The notes: generated by a model not told the origin, from the letters alone. Positions 46,577 through 56,939 are shown, counted from the first letter of the stretch. The stretch: DNA of 64,000 nt from Robiginitalea aurantiaca (GCF_030380815.1 NZ_JAUDUY010000002.1:582475-646474); one strand, 5' to 3'. Program-made: numbers and translations.

Positions 46577-46824
46577 ACTAATTACATTAATTATTAAAAA
46601 TAGTTAAGGGACCTTTTCCGACGCTCCAGGATGCTTTTTATAACATCCTATCCCATCAGGGACTGGTCTCCCCTTTTCACTTCAAAACTTCAAAATTTTG
46701 TCTTCCAGACAAAAAAACAGGGTCAAAAATAATTCGACCCCGAATGTATTTTTGTTACCGTTTTTCCTTCGCCAATGGGCTCCGGACATGTATCAGGAGA
46801 TTTCCAACCTCCTGGCTTAGATCA
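46577..46824 (-). promoter_or_regulatory. Structured spacer between rpsJ and rplC (candidate leader/attenuator)
   Basis: 248 bases, far longer than other gaps in this run. In transcript order I see a hairpin CAGGAG/CTCCTG at 46794-46814 that would sequester an AGGAGG. Next comes a terminator-like stem GGGTC/GACCC at 46720-46740 followed by seven T residues, then a hairpin TTTTGTCT/AGACAAAA at 46696-46714 that overlaps this T run. After it come TCCC/GGGA at 46651-46662 and AGGATG/CATCCT at 46628-46649. The arrangement suggests RNA-level control of the downstream S10-cluster genes, but no ligand can be named. Confidence 0.5.
46682..46789 (-). CDS. Possible 35-codon leader ORF upstream of rplC
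   Basis: Leftward frame from ATG at 46787-46789 to TGA at 46682-46684, 35 residues (starts MSGAHWRRKNGNKN). An AGGAGG-type sequence stands 22 bases upstream but is paired in a hairpin. The frame covers the terminator-like and the following hairpin, so its translation could change the RNA structure. It may equally be a chance frame; no homologue is known to me. Confidence 0.25.
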   Translation of the reverse strand: MSGAHWRRKNGNKNTFGVELFLTLFFCLEDKILKF

Positions 46825-47130
46825 TCAGACCTTAATCTCGACCTCTACCCCGCTCGGAAGCTCCAGCTTCATAAGCGCATCGATAGTTTTTGAGGACGAA
46901 CTGTATATATCGAGCAAGCGTTTGTAAGAGCTAAGCTCAAACTGCTCCCGCGATTTTTTATTCACGTGGGGAGAACGCAGTACTGTAAATATTTTCTTAT
47001 GCGTTGGAAGCGGAATCGGACCTGTGACCACCGCTCCTGTTGTCTTAACCGTCTTCACAATCTTCTCGGCAGATTTATCTACCAGATTATGGTCGTACGA
47101 TTTGAGTTTTATTCTGATTTTCTGACTCAT
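46825..47130 (-). CDS. rpsJ: 30S ribosomal protein S10
   Basis: 101 residues: [40 protein letters not shown] and [15 protein letters not shown]. It is separated from fusA by only 10 bases, so it is joined to the str genes here while a long spacer follows. Confidence 0.99.
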   Translation of the reverse strand: MSQKIRIKLKSYDHNLVDKSAEKIVKTVKTTGAVVTGPIPLPTHKKIFTVLRSPHVNKKSREQFELSSYKRLLDIYSSSSKTIDALMKLELPSGVEVEIKV

Positions 47131-47140
47131 CCTAACGAAA

Positions 47141-49276
47141 TTAAGCGGTTACACCTTTTGTGGCTTTAATTACTTCTTCTGCAATATTAGACGGGGTCTC
47201 AGCATAATGTGAGAACTCCATCGTAGATGTTGCCCGTCCGGAGGACAGGGTACGCAAGGAAGTTACATAGCCAAACATCTCTGAAAGAGGCACTTCTCCC
47301 CGTATCACTTTAGATCCGGCCCGGTCCGACATGTCATTGACCTGACCACGCCGACGGTTGAGATCCCCAACGATATCTCCCATGTTCTCTTCCGGAGTCA
47401 AAACCTCCAGCTTCATAATAGGCTCCAAAAGCACAGGGCGGCAATTTTTAGCAGCCTCTTTGTACCCGATACGTGCAGCCAATTCGAAAGAAAGTGAATC
47501 CGAATCCACAGGGTGGAAAGATCCATCATTCAATGTAACTTTAAGACTATCCATCTCAAAGCCGGCTAAAGGTCCGTTCTTCATGGCCTGTTTGAAACCT
47601 TTCTCAACAGAAGGGATGTATTCTTTTGGAATGTTCCCACCTTTGATCTTGTTCTCAAATACCAGCCCGGTGGTCTCTTCGTCATCGGCACTCAAAGGCC
47701 CCATGGTAAAGACGATATCTGCGAATTTTCCACGCCCACCTGTTTGCTTTTTGTAAGTTTCACGGTGGTCATTTGTGGCTGTTATCGCTTCCTTGTATTC
47801 TACCTGAGGTTGTCCTTGGTTTACTTCAACCTTGAACTCCCTTCTCAATCGGTCTACAATGATATCCAGGTGCAGCTCTCCCATACCGGAGATAATCGTC
47901 TGCCCGCTGGCCTCATCTGTTTTTACCTGGAAGGTAGGATCTTCTTCTGCCAGTTTAGCCAATGCCATTCCCAGCTTATCGACATCCGCCTTAGTTTTGG
48001 GCTCTACGGCTATACCGATAACAGGGTCTGGAAAAACCATACTCTCTAAAACGATCGGATTCTTTTCATCACAAAGGGTGTCCCCTGTTTTGATGTCCTT
48101 GAAACCTACAGCTGCTCCGATATCTCCGGCACTGATGGAATCAATCGCATTCTGCTTGTTTGAATGCATTTGATAAATCCTCGAAATTCGCTCCTTATTT
48201 CCAGAACGCGTGTTCAACACGTAGGAACCTGCATCCAGTTTCCCGGAGTAGCAGCGGAAAAATGCCAGCCTTCCAACAAAGGGGTCAGTGGCAATTTTAA
48301 ATGCGAGCGCAGAAAACGGTTCTTTTATATCCGGTTTCCGAATTGCAGGTGCTTCAGTATCCGGATTCGTCCCTTCAATTGCCTCCTTGTCAAGAGGAGA
48401 AGGGAGATAGCGACAAACGCAATCCAGCAAGAATTGAACACCTTTATTTTTAAATGCCGATCCACAGACCATTGGAATGATACTCATATCCATAACGGCT
48501 GCCCTCAGAGCGGCGTGTACTTCATCTTCAGTAATAGAATCTTCGTCCTCGAAGAATTTTTCCATTAAATTCTCATCGTATTCCGCAACAGCCTCGATAA
48601 GTTCAGCCCGGTACTGACGCACCTCGGCCTTCATCTCTTCTGGTATCGGAATCTCCTCGAAAGTAGACCCCATATTCTCTTCACTCCAAACGATTGCCCG
48701 ATTCTTAACCAAATCGACAATTCCTCTGAAATCCGCTTCGTCTCCAATAGGCAAAACGATCGGCACTGCATTGGATTTAAGCATGTCGCGAACCTGTTGG
48801 CATACCGCGAGGAAATTAGAGCCCTGACGGTCCATTTTGTTCACAAATCCCATTCTCGGGACTTTGTAATTATCTGCCAACCTCCAGTTTGTCTCGGATT
48901 GAGGCTCAACACCATCCACAGCGCTAAACAGAAAAACAAGGCCATCCAATACCCTCAGGGAACGATTCACCTCAACAGTGAAGTCAACGTGTCCGGGAGT
49001 ATCTATGATATTAAAGTGGTAAGGCTTGGTCACCTCTGTAGGCTGACCATTGTCGAGTGGAAACTGCCATGTACAGGTGGTGGCCGCAGAGGTAATCGTG
49101 ATTCCGCGTTCCTGCTCCTGCTCCATCCAGTCCATAGTAGCCGCGCCATCGTGTACCTCCCCGATTTTGTGACTTACTCCTGTGTAGTACAGGACTCGCT
49201 CTGTAGTGGTGGTTTTCCCGGCATCGATATGAGCCGCGATTCCAATATTTCTGGTGTATTTTAAATCTCTCGCCAT
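47141..49276 (-). CDS. fusA: Elongation factor G
   Basis: 711 residues, the translocation GTPase. G1 is [13 protein letters not shown] near residue 15; the switch II motif [16 protein letters not shown] and [10 protein letters not shown] follow. Domains II to V are complete up to the C-terminal [14 protein letters not shown]. Normal length. Follows rpsG by five bases; tuf is not adjacent. Confidence 0.99.
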   Translation of the reverse strand: MARDLKYTRNIGIAAHIDAGKTTTTERVLYYTGVSHKIGEVHDGAATMDWMEQEQERGITITSAATTCTWQFPLDNGQPTEVTKPYHFNIIDTPGHVDFTVEVNRSLRVLDGLVFLFSAVDGVEPQSETNWRLADNYKVPRMGFVNKMDRQGSNFLAVCQQVRDMLKSNAVPIVLPIGDEADFRGIVDLVKNRAIVWSEENMGSTFEEIPIPEEMKAEVRQYRAELIEAVAEYDENLMEKFFEDEDSITEDEVHAALRAAVMDMSIIPMVCGSAFKNKGVQFLLDCVCRYLPSPLDKEAIEGTNPDTEAPAIRKPDIKEPFSALAFKIATDPFVGRLAFFRCYSGKLDAGSYVLNTRSGNKERISRIYQMHSNKQNAIDSISAGDIGAAVGFKDIKTGDTLCDEKNPIVLESMVFPDPVIGIAVEPKTKADVDKLGMALAKLAEEDPTFQVKTDEASGQTIISGMGELHLDIIVDRLRREFKVEVNQGQPQVEYKEAITATNDHRETYKKQTGGRGKFADIVFTMGPLSADDEETTGLVFENKIKGGNIPKEYIPSVEKGFKQAMKNGPLAGFEMDSLKVTLNDGSFHPVDSDSLSFELAARIGYKEAAKNCRPVLLEPIMKLEVLTPEENMGDIVGDLNRRRGQVNDMSDRAGSKVIRGEVPLSEMFGYVTSLRTLSSGRATSTMEFSHYAETPSNIAEEVIKATKGVTA

Positions 49277-49281
49277 TGCGA

Positions 49282-49758
49282 CTAAAATCTGAAGTCAGAA
49301 AATGCTTTGTTCGCCTCTGCCATCTTGTGGGTATCCACACGCTTCTTAACTGCAGCACCCTCCTCTTTGGAAGCGGCAAGTATTTCAGCAGCAAGCTTTT
49401 GCGCCATAGATTTCTCATTTCGCTTTCTCGCGAAACTGATCAACCATTTCATGGCTGTGGAAATCTTCCGGTCCGGACGGATTTGCATCGGTATCTGAAA
49501 TGTCGCACCCCCAACGCGCCGGCTGCGTACTTCCACGTGCGGCATTACGTTGGAAAGGGCATCTTTCCATAATTCGAGGGCTGATTTTTCTTCATCCGTG
49601 TTCTTCTCCCCGACAATATCCAGGGCGTCGTAGAATATCTTGAATGCTACGGATTTCTTACCGTCCCACATCATCATATTCACGAAACGCGTTACCAACT
49701 GGTCTCCATATCTTGGATCCGGTAACAGCGGACGTCTTTTTGCCTGTCTTTTTCTCAT
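49282..49758 (-). CDS. rpsG: 30S ribosomal protein S7
   Basis: 158 residues: [38 protein letters not shown] and [18 protein letters not shown]. Primary 16S rRNA-binding protein of the 30S head. Confidence 0.99.
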   Translation of the reverse strand: MRKRQAKRRPLLPDPRYGDQLVTRFVNMMMWDGKKSVAFKIFYDALDIVGEKNTDEEKSALELWKDALSNVMPHVEVRSRRVGGATFQIPMQIRPDRKISTAMKWLISFARKRNEKSMAQKLAAEILAASKEEGAAVKKRVDTHKMAEANKAFSDFRF

Positions 49759-49781
49759 TGCTACTGCTTAACTAGTGAATC

Positions 49782-50156
49782 CTATTTCTTAGGGCGCTTT
49801 GCTCCGTATTTAGACCTGCGCTGCGTTCTTCCGGCTACCCCAGCGGTATCCAGTGCCCCGCGCACGATGTGGTATCTAACTCCCGGCAAATCCTTTACCC
49901 TTCCGCCTCTAACCAATACTATCGAGTGCTCCTGGAGATTATGTCCTTCACCGGGGATATAGGCATTCACCTCTTTCCCGTTGGTAAGGCGTACCCGAGC
50001 TACTTTCCGCATGGCGGAATTAGGCTTCTTGGGTGTTGTTGTATACACCCGGGTACATACGCCCCTGCGTTGAGGACACGAATCCAAAGCAGCCGATTTA
50101 CTCTTCTTGGTAATTGTGGCTCTTCCTTTTCGTACTAATTGTGAAATTGTTGGCAT
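49782..50156 (-). CDS. rpsL: 30S ribosomal protein S12
   Basis: 124 residues from the ATG at 50154-50156, giving the universal start [20 protein letters not shown]. The longer open frame adds 17 residues reaching towards the promoter and was rejected. The streptomycin-relevant [17 protein letters not shown] and [20 protein letters not shown] segments keep the wild-type lysines. First gene of the operon. Confidence 0.98.
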   Translation of the reverse strand: MPTISQLVRKGRATITKKSKSAALDSCPQRRGVCTRVYTTTPKKPNSAMRKVARVRLTNGKEVNAYIPGEGHNLQEHSIVLVRGGRVKDLPGVRYHIVRGALDTAGVAGRTQRRSKYGAKRPKK

Positions 50157-50195
50157 AAACTCTAAAAATATATTCCAGCCCTGTTTAAGGGTCGG

Positions 50196-50226
50196 CAAAT
50201 GTAGCAATTATTCCCTATAATTCAAA
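50196..50226 (-). promoter_or_regulatory. Promoter of the rpsL-led translation operon
   Basis: Read leftward: TTTG at 50223-50226, a 19-base spacer, then TACATTTG at 50196-50203. This is an exact match to the Bacteroidota primary-sigma consensus. The start codon of rpsL is 40 bases downstream. Confidence 0.78.
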
Positions 50227-50741
50227 CCCCTGTAAATTAATTTTATGGGAATTTCACCCACTGAAAAAAAAGAAGCCCTCTGACAGCATTTTATTTGATA
50301 ATTCAGCGCTCTGCAAAATCCTTTCAGAAGCAACCGAACCACTCGGATGCAGAACCTCTAATTTTCAAAGCAAGATTTACATTTTCTGCCGAGAAGTTTG
50401 TATACCTTAATATATATACTCAAAATACGTGCTTGCTTAAAAAAATCTTCAATGATTTCCTGAAGTGCAATTATTCAGGCGGTATTTAAACTTTTCTTAA
50501 AAAAACTTTTGACAGAAGATACACCCGGAATAAACGGTCTTATGCACATAGCACAGAATCCTCATTACCGTTTTATTAACACATTCTGCTGCCTGCACAT
50601 TAAGACCTATTCAATTGACCACCACCACACAAAGGACCCGGGAGGTTCCGCAAAATGGAAACTTCGCAATTATCCTTCCTTGAGATTATTGAATTGATAA
50701 ATCAAAATACCTAGATAGAGATAACCTCAATTATCGCAGAC

Positions 50742-50770
50742 TTGCTTAAAGTTTTATTAAAATAAGTTTG
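50742..50770 (+). promoter_or_regulatory. Promoter of the susCD operon
   Basis: TTG at 50742-50744, an 18-base spacer, then TAAGTTTG at 50763-50770, an exact TAnnTTTG match. The ATG is 55 bases downstream of the element, leaving a leader of about 50 bases. Confidence 0.72.
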
Positions 50771-50825
50771 GATTATTAACATGAAATTAAGATTTTCGCA
50801 ATTAGCTAATTCAAATAATTAAACA

Positions 50826-53800
50826 ATGAGAACAAAATTGAATGGAATCTTGACGCTGTTGCTAGCGTTTATTGTGCAGGTTTCGTTTGCACAAGACAAA
50901 ACGATTTCAGGTACGGTTACGGACCAGGATGGTCTCCCGTTACCTGGAGTTAACATTGTTGTAGAGGGCACCACACAGGGTACCCAATCCGACTTCGATG
51001 GGAACTACCAAATCTCGGCCAGTTCGGGACAGGTACTTCTCTTTTCCTACATCGGCCAAAAGGACGAGCGCAGGACAGTTGGTGCAGGTAGCGTAATCGA
51101 TGTCCAAATGATGGAAGATGCGCAGGCACTCGAAGAGGTTGTGGTAACGGCCCAGGGTATTAAGCGGGAGAAGAAAGCTCTCGGATACGCTGTCGCTTCC
51201 GTTGGATCGGAGTCCCTCGAGCAACGAGCAGAAGGTGATGTTGCCCGGGTCCTTTCCGGTAAAGCATCTGGTGTTCAGGTTGTCGCCGCAGGTGGTATGT
51301 CTGGTTCTGCAACGAACATTACAGTTCGGGGTCTTAGTTCCTTTAGCGGAAGTAACCAGGCACTTTTCATCGTGGATGGGGTTCCATTTAGTAGTGACAC
51401 CAACTCCACCGGGGATTTTATCGATGGTAACACGGGATCTTCCCGTTTCCTGGATTTAGATCCTAACAACATCGAGAATATCGAAGTTCTGAAAGGTCTT
51501 GCAGCTGCCACACTATATGGTACTCAGGGTAAAAACGGGGTTATCCTCGTAACTACCAAGGCTGGGTCTGGTTCAACAGGCGCTAAGAAGACTGAGATCA
51601 CTATCTCGCAATCCTTCTTTACGAATGAAATGGCGTCCATTCCGGATTACCAGCAACAGTATGGTAACGGGTTCGACCAGTCCTTTGGATGGTTCTTCTC
51701 CAACTGGGGACCAAGTTTCGATCGCGACGGTGTTGCAGGATGGGGACAGCAATCAGCCATCGATGATCAGGGTACTTTAGAGCACCCTTACTCTACTACA
51801 TCCGTTTCAAAGACAAGGGATGCATTCCCGGAATTACAGGGAGCGCGGTACGCATGGAAGCCTTACAACTCTGTGGATAATTTCTTCCGCCCAGGATCGG
51901 TTTCCAATACCAACGTAAACATCGCTGGTGGTACTCAGGACGGGAGCACAAATTTCAATGTGAACGTTGGATACCTGGATGATAAAGGATTTACTCCTGG
52001 AAACTCCCTGAATCGATTCAACATTTCGGTTGGTGGACGTTCTCAATTGAGCAACAAGTTCTCCGTTACAGCCACTGCAAATTACGCCCGTACGGATTAC
52101 CGGACTCCTCCGATCGCCTCCTCTAGGGGTAATGGTACAGACGGTCTGTCCGTTTACGGTAACGTAATGTTTACGCCAATCTCAGTGGATTTGATGGGAC
52201 TTCCTTTTGAAAACCCAATCGACGGTTCCAGTGTTTACTACCGTAATGGTAACGACATCATCAACCCACGGTGGACTGCTAAGAACGTTACGTACAAGCA
52301 GCTTACGAATCGTGTAAACTGGACGGCATCGCTTAACTACGATATCAACGATCATCTTTCCCTTACCTGGAGAAGTGGTCTTGACTTCTACAACGAGCGT
52401 AATGAAAACAGTTCCAATAAAGGTGGGGTTGAATTTACCTCGGCTATTTTCGGTTTCCTCGACACTTATGATAACAACAATACGATTTGGGATCATTTCT
52501 TTGCCTTGAACGGAAATTACGATCTCACCGAGAAGTTAGGAATGACTTTCACAGTCGGTGCGACATCCCGTCAGGATAACTTTGACAGGCAGGGAGCTGC
52601 AAGTACAGGTCAGATCGTATTTGGAGTTAAACGGCATTTCAACTTCGAAAACCAAACTCCAATACAGTTTTCACAAAAGAGGAATATTGTTGGTATCCTG
52701 GGTCAGGCGACCCTCGATTACGACAACTGGTTATTCCTTAACCTTTCGGCCAGGACAGACTGGGTTTCTAACCTTACCTCCGAAAACAATAGTAAGACAT
52801 ATCCTGGGGTAAGTGTTTCCTTCCTTCCTATCAATGCTTTTCAGGGAGACTGGAACAACAATATTGGTATGAACTACCTCAAGCTGCGGGCCAGCTACGG
52901 TACTTCAGCTACGTTCCCGACTGGATACCCAACGGTTAACGTTATCGAGCAGAACACGCTTCGGTTTACCGATCCGTTTAGCGGAGCATCCCTTACTACA
53001 AACCAGGTGGATAACTTCCGGGCAAACCCGGACCTGAAACCTGAATTACTGGAAGAGCTTGAATTTGGACTTGAAACCCGATTCTGGGATCAGCGGATCT
53101 CGTTTGAAGCAACATACTTCAGCCGGGTAACCAATGACCTTATCGTTACGGAGCCGCTTTCTCCTTCAACAGGATTTAGCTTCACACAGAATAACATTGG
53201 AGAAATCACGAACAAAGGATGGGAAGCCGATTTCGGAATCGACATCTTTAGAAGTGAAAACTTCACCTGGAATTCAAGAGTGAACTTCTTTACGAACGAT
53301 GAAAAGGTAACTCAGCAAGATCAGGATTTCATCGCTTATGCGGGTAGTTTAGCCGAAGGAGGAGGACTCTTCCGGGGCTCTAACGCAGCGATTGAAGGTC
53401 AGTCTCTCGGTACCATTGTTGGTACTGCCATCGGACGTGATGCAGATGGAAACTTCCTCGTGAACGATGCGGGTAACTACGTTGTTGTTGAGCAGGACCT
53501 GGATGGTAATGTGCCAATCGTTGGAGATGCCGTTCCGGATTACACCATGAACTTCATCAACACGCTGAGGTACAAGAACTGGAGTTTGAATTTCCAGATC
53601 AACCATATCAAAGGTGGAGACGTTCTCTCCAGTACTGTTGCCGCGCTTCTTGGACGGGGACTTATTGTAGAAACTGCTGACCGTCTGAATACTTACGTTC
53701 TTCCTGGTGTCAATCAAACTACAGGAGAACCTAACAACAGACAGATCAACAACTCCACATACTTCTTCAGCAACTTGTTATTCGGACCCACAGAGACTCG

Positions 53801-54065
53801 TATCTACGATGCTTCTGTAATCCGTCTGCAGGAACTTTCTTTCGGTTATAGCTTCCCTAAGAAATTCTTAGACAAGACGCCATTTGGCCAGCTGACGATT
53901 ACCGCTCAGGGCTTCAACCTTTGGTACGATGCCTACAATACACCAGCAGGAGCTAACTTCGATCCGAACGTAGCAGGTGTTGGTATTGGTAACGGACGAG
54001 GATTTGACTTCCTCAACGGTCCGAGTTCAAGAAGATATGGAATTAGTCTTAGAGCATCCTTCTAA
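50826..54065 (+). CDS. SusC/RagA family TonB-dependent outer-membrane transporter
   Basis: 1079 residues. A signal peptide (cut near SFAQ, residue 23) is followed by a carboxypeptidase-D-like regulatory domain (25-95, TISGTVTDQDGLPLPGVN), a TonB-box segment EEVVVTAQ at 103-110, a plug (ALGYAVASV to residue 240, with NITVRG and LKGLAAATLYG) and a 22-strand beta-barrel ending in phenylalanine. It imports an oligomer bound by its SusD partner with energy from TonB. The gene favours TTC, AAC and TAC codons, like highly expressed genes. No glycanase is nearby, so the substrate is unknown; peptide or glycan are both possible. Confidence 0.95.
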   Translation: MRTKLNGILTLLLAFIVQVSFAQDKTISGTVTDQDGLPLPGVNIVVEGTTQGTQSDFDGNYQISASSGQVLLFSYIGQKDERRTVGAGSVIDVQMMEDAQALEEVVVTAQGIKREKKALGYAVASVGSESLEQRAEGDVARVLSGKASGVQVVAAGGMSGSATNITVRGLSSFSGSNQALFIVDGVPFSSDTNSTGDFIDGNTGSSRFLDLDPNNIENIEVLKGLAAATLYGTQGKNGVILVTTKAGSGSTGAKKTEITISQSFFTNEMASIPDYQQQYGNGFDQSFGWFFSNWGPSFDRDGVAGWGQQSAIDDQGTLEHPYSTTSVSKTRDAFPELQGARYAWKPYNSVDNFFRPGSVSNTNVNIAGGTQDGSTNFNVNVGYLDDKGFTPGNSLNRFNISVGGRSQLSNKFSVTATANYARTDYRTPPIASSRGNGTDGLSVYGNVMFTPISVDLMGLPFENPIDGSSVYYRNGNDIINPRWTAKNVTYKQLTNRVNWTASLNYDINDHLSLTWRSGLDFYNERNENSSNKGGVEFTSAIFGFLDTYDNNNTIWDHFFALNGNYDLTEKLGMTFTVGATSRQDNFDRQGAASTGQIVFGVKRHFNFENQTPIQFSQKRNIVGILGQATLDYDNWLFLNLSARTDWVSNLTSENNSKTYPGVSVSFLPINAFQGDWNNNIGMNYLKLRASYGTSATFPTGYPTVNVIEQNTLRFTDPFSGASLTTNQVDNFRANPDLKPELLEELEFGLETRFWDQRISFEATYFSRVTNDLIVTEPLSPSTGFSFTQNNIGEITNKGWEADFGIDIFRSENFTWNSRVNFFTNDEKVTQQDQDFIAYAGSLAEGGGLFRGSNAAIEGQSLGTIVGTAIGRDADGNFLVNDAGNYVVVEQDLDGNVPIVGDAVPDYTMNFINTLRYKNWSLNFQINHIKGGDVLSSTVAALLGRGLIVETADRLNTYVLPGVNQTTGEPNNRQINNSTYFFSNLLFGPTETRIYDASVIRLQELSFGYSFPKKFLDKTPFGQLTITAQGFNLWYDAYNTPAGANFDPNVAGVGIGNGRGFDFLNGPSSRRYGISLRASF

Positions 54066-54091
54066 TAAAAATTGTTAATGATATAGCTATT

Positions 54092-55756
54092 ATGAAAAAT
54101 TTGATTAAATATATTTCGATAGTCTTTATTGCAGGAGCCTTACTGAATTCCTGTGAGACGACAGATCTGGACTTGAGAGTGAGTCCGAACGACCTGGCTT
54201 CTGACCAGGCGGATCCTAACCTCCTGCTGACATCAGTGCAGCTGGCGTATGGAACCAACATGCAGGTAATGAGTGATCAATCTGCAGAATTGACCCGTAT
54301 AGACTACATGTTTGGTAGGGATTATTTCAACAACTATCCAGGCTCCGATTTAAATGGGGTTTGGGGACGTACTTACAGTAGTAACGGAAATGGTGTTGGA
54401 GATCCGGTTTCCATCGGTATCCTGACAAACCTTCAGAACCTGGAAGCTTTAAATGAAGATCCTGAGACAGATCTTGGATTTCATATTGGTGTCACTAAGA
54501 CACTTCTTGCCCACCAGCTTATGTTAATCGTGGATTGGGTAGGAGAAGCGGCCTTTAGCCAGGCTGGTAATCCCGCTGAATTTCCTGCTCCAGAATTAGA
54601 TAGTGGTCAGGATGTATACGCAGCCGCTTTAAACTTGTTAGATGAAGCAGAAGCTTCGTTTGCTTCCGATCCAACTACCATTGGCGCCGTTGATCTCTTT
54701 TACGACGAGGATATTTCGAAATGGGAAAAGTTGATTAACACCATCCGTCTGAAGGCGTATTACACAACAGGTAATGCTTCTGCCTTTAATGCGGTAATTG
54801 CTGATGGGAATTTCATCGAGAATGCTGAAGATGATTTCTTCCTGCAATATGGAACCAGCGAACTTCAGCCAGATAACAGGCATCCGGATTATGCGGCTGA
54901 CTATACACCTTCTGGAGCGAACATTTACCAGTCTAACTGGATGATGGAAGTGATGCTTAACAACGAGGACCCAAGAATCCGCTACTACTTCTACCGTCAG
55001 GTAGATGCGACTCCGGGTGCTGATGCTGATCCTAACGAAGAAGACCTCAACTGTTCACTGGCTGTGCCTCCACCCCACTATGATGGATTCACCTACTGTT
55101 CCGTTCCAAACGGATACTGGGGAAGAAGTCATGGGAACGATGAAGGTACACCTCCGGACAACTTCAAAAGAGCAGCCGTAGGGGTTTATCCTGCAGGTGG
55201 CCGCTTTGACGACAGTAGTTTCGGCAACGTAGGCTTAGGCCTCGGTGGTGGAGGAGCCGGTATTGAGCCAATCATCATGTCCTCTTATGTAGATTTCTGG
55301 AGGGGAATGATGGCAGGATCTGATGCTGAAAGAGCAGGATTCCTTAGATCGGGTCTTGAAAAGTCCATAGCCACTGTACAAGAATACGGATCTCTGGACG
55401 GAAGTGCGGACCTGACAACTGCACCGACCACTGCTGATGTGGAAGATTACATCAATGGAATCGTAGATGCCTTTAACGCAGCTACAGGTGACGACAAGGA
55501 GAATATCTATGCTGAGCAATACTTCACCACTCTTTACGGTGGAGCACTGGAGGCCTGGACTTACTACAGACTCACCGGATTCCCAACAACGCTCTTGCCT
55601 AACTGGGAAGCCAATCCAGGACCGTTCCCAAGAACGCTCCTTTACCCACAGAACGAAGTGATCACAAATCCTGGGCTTACCCAGAAAACGTCACTTACAG
55701 AACAAGTGTTCTGGGATACGAATCCAGCAAGTCCAACCTTCCCACCAGCTAACTAA
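54092..55756 (+). CDS. SusD/RagB family outer-membrane lipoprotein
   Basis: 554 residues. Lipoprotein signal with lipobox LLNSC (Cys21). The body is helical with TPR-like SusD architecture, including LLTSVQLAYG near the start, AHQLMLIVDWVGEAAFSQA and KWEKLINTIRLKAYY, and the C-terminal YPQNEVITNPG. It resembles the SusD-like subgroup that lacks known glycan links. It caps the SusC barrel at the surface and binds the substrate. It starts 26 bases after susC, so the two form one operon. Confidence 0.92.
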   Translation: MKNLIKYISIVFIAGALLNSCETTDLDLRVSPNDLASDQADPNLLLTSVQLAYGTNMQVMSDQSAELTRIDYMFGRDYFNNYPGSDLNGVWGRTYSSNGNGVGDPVSIGILTNLQNLEALNEDPETDLGFHIGVTKTLLAHQLMLIVDWVGEAAFSQAGNPAEFPAPELDSGQDVYAAALNLLDEAEASFASDPTTIGAVDLFYDEDISKWEKLINTIRLKAYYTTGNASAFNAVIADGNFIENAEDDFFLQYGTSELQPDNRHPDYAADYTPSGANIYQSNWMMEVMLNNEDPRIRYYFYRQVDATPGADADPNEEDLNCSLAVPPPHYDGFTYCSVPNGYWGRSHGNDEGTPPDNFKRAAVGVYPAGGRFDDSSFGNVGLGLGGGGAGIEPIIMSSYVDFWRGMMAGSDAERAGFLRSGLEKSIATVQEYGSLDGSADLTTAPTTADVEDYINGIVDAFNAATGDDKENIYAEQYFTTLYGGALEAWTYYRLTGFPTTLLPNWEANPGPFPRTLLYPQNEVITNPGLTQKTSLTEQVFWDTNPASPTFPPAN

Positions 55757-55769
55757 AAAGTAACTGAAC

Positions 55770-56693
55770 ATGAAAAAATATAGCAACAAATTTATAATGA
55801 CAGTATTGGCTGGGACGGCGCTGCTCTTCTCAGGATGTCAGGAGGGAGATAACCCGATTGACGAGATCAATGCTAATGAAACCCGGGGAGCAATCCTCAG
55901 GACCGTGACTATTCTTTCTAGTGAATTGCCTATTGGCGATGCCGAAGGGTTCTTCTCCGTAGAACAGGAGATTCAGAGCCAGGAAGACGGGAAGAATATT
56001 GAATTTGTCGAAGTATATGTCGCATTTCGGGACAACACCGGAGACACCGACAGTAAAGATGAAGTATTGCATGAAACCATTGATCCCTCTACATTCACAA
56101 TAGGTGAATTTGGATATCCTCGTTTCACCAATACGATAACCCTTGCTGAGATGTCCAGTACGCTAGGATTAACCGGTGATCAGGTTCAAGGTGGTGATCA
56201 ATTCGTAATTCGCTACGAGCTTGTTCTCGATGATGGCAGACGTTATTCGATCGGAGACAACACGAATACCTTAACCGGTTCCTTCTTTAGTTCACCTTTC
56301 CAGTACACTGCGGATATCGTATGTCCTCCAATCGGACCTGCGCCAGGTGTATATACTGTGAACATGCAGGATTCTTTCGGGGATGGATGGCAAACTACTA
56401 CTGGTGATGGCGGACCTGGTCTGACCCTGACCTTAAGTACAGGTGAAGTTTTCGAAGTTGGACTTTGTTCACCTTATGAGACTCCTTCATATGCCTGTAT
56501 TGATAATGATACAGAAGGTACGGCAACAATTACAGTTCCAGCTGGTGTTGAATCTGCAGAATGGTTCTTCCCAGGTGATTTCTACGGTGAAATCAGCTTC
56601 CAGATTATACATCCTAGTGGCGCTGTGATCGCTGATATTGGTACGGGAACCGAAGCCGGACCTGTATTGATTAACTACTGTTTTGATTACTAG
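55770..56693 (+). CDS. Surface lipoprotein of the susCD operon (SusE-position)
   Basis: 307 residues with lipobox LLFSGC (Cys23). The N-terminal half is a beta domain with DNTGDTDSKDEVL; the C-terminal half includes QDSFGDGWQ and GTATITVPAG, a pattern seen in Bacteroidota secreted proteins and possibly binding calcium. It stands where SusE/SusF-like surface binders usually stand and starts 13 bases after susD. No sequence family is certain. A strong terminator follows at 56732-56763, closing the operon. Confidence 0.72.
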   Translation: MKKYSNKFIMTVLAGTALLFSGCQEGDNPIDEINANETRGAILRTVTILSSELPIGDAEGFFSVEQEIQSQEDGKNIEFVEVYVAFRDNTGDTDSKDEVLHETIDPSTFTIGEFGYPRFTNTITLAEMSSTLGLTGDQVQGGDQFVIRYELVLDDGRRYSIGDNTNTLTGSFFSSPFQYTADIVCPPIGPAPGVYTVNMQDSFGDGWQTTTGDGGPGLTLTLSTGEVFEVGLCSPYETPSYACIDNDTEGTATITVPAGVESAEWFFPGDFYGEISFQIIHPSGAVIADIGTGTEAGPVLINYCFDY

Positions 56694-56731
56694 TCACAGA
56701 AGACACGGGTAAAACCCGTGAAATACCTACT

Positions 56732-56763
56732 AAACCACCTCCTTTTGGAGGTGGTTTTTTTTT
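56732..56763 (+). terminator. Rho-independent terminator after the susCD operon
   Basis: Perfect 11-bp stem AAACCACCTCC / GGAGGTGGTTT with a TTTT loop and a long T run. A second small hairpin (CACGGG/CCCGTG) lies just before it at 56704-56720. Confidence 0.92.
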
Positions 56764-56939
56764 GCCGTAAAACAACCTGCACCTGTACTAAACCTCCTCC
56801 CCGATTTCTCATCCATCTACCCTAAGCAGCTCACAATTACTTTGTTCTAAACTCTGTGCCCAGTATACCCCTTTCCCCGGGTAAAACTTTTACCGTCAAT
56901 ACACCGTTTGATCTTTACGCCCAATCTATGCCAATTTAC

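Larger units (their letters stand above)
50157..50825. other. Intergenic region between divergent rpsL and susC
   Basis: About 670 bases. Each end carries a good promoter: leftward at 50196-50226 for rpsL and rightward at 50742-50770 for susC. The middle, 50227-50741, is AT-rich and holds only short frames (for example 50295-50489 and 50509-50697) with no recognisable product. I see no tRNA and no strong hairpin. Confidence 0.6.

Noticed and set aside
46720..46740. Simple terminator ending a separate str operon after rpsJ
   Set aside because: The stem is only 5-6 bp with an 11-base loop and no independent consensus promoter for rplC is visible, so partial termination/attenuation is more likely than a full stop.
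50295..50697. Two short + strand frames between rpsL and susC
   Set aside because: AT-rich, low-quality translations with no signal, no ribosome-site context and no known product; the region is better explained as promoter spacer.
56704..56720. CACGGG/CCCGTG hairpin after the susCD operon
   Set aside because: No T run follows; the real terminator is the 11-bp stem 12 bases further on.
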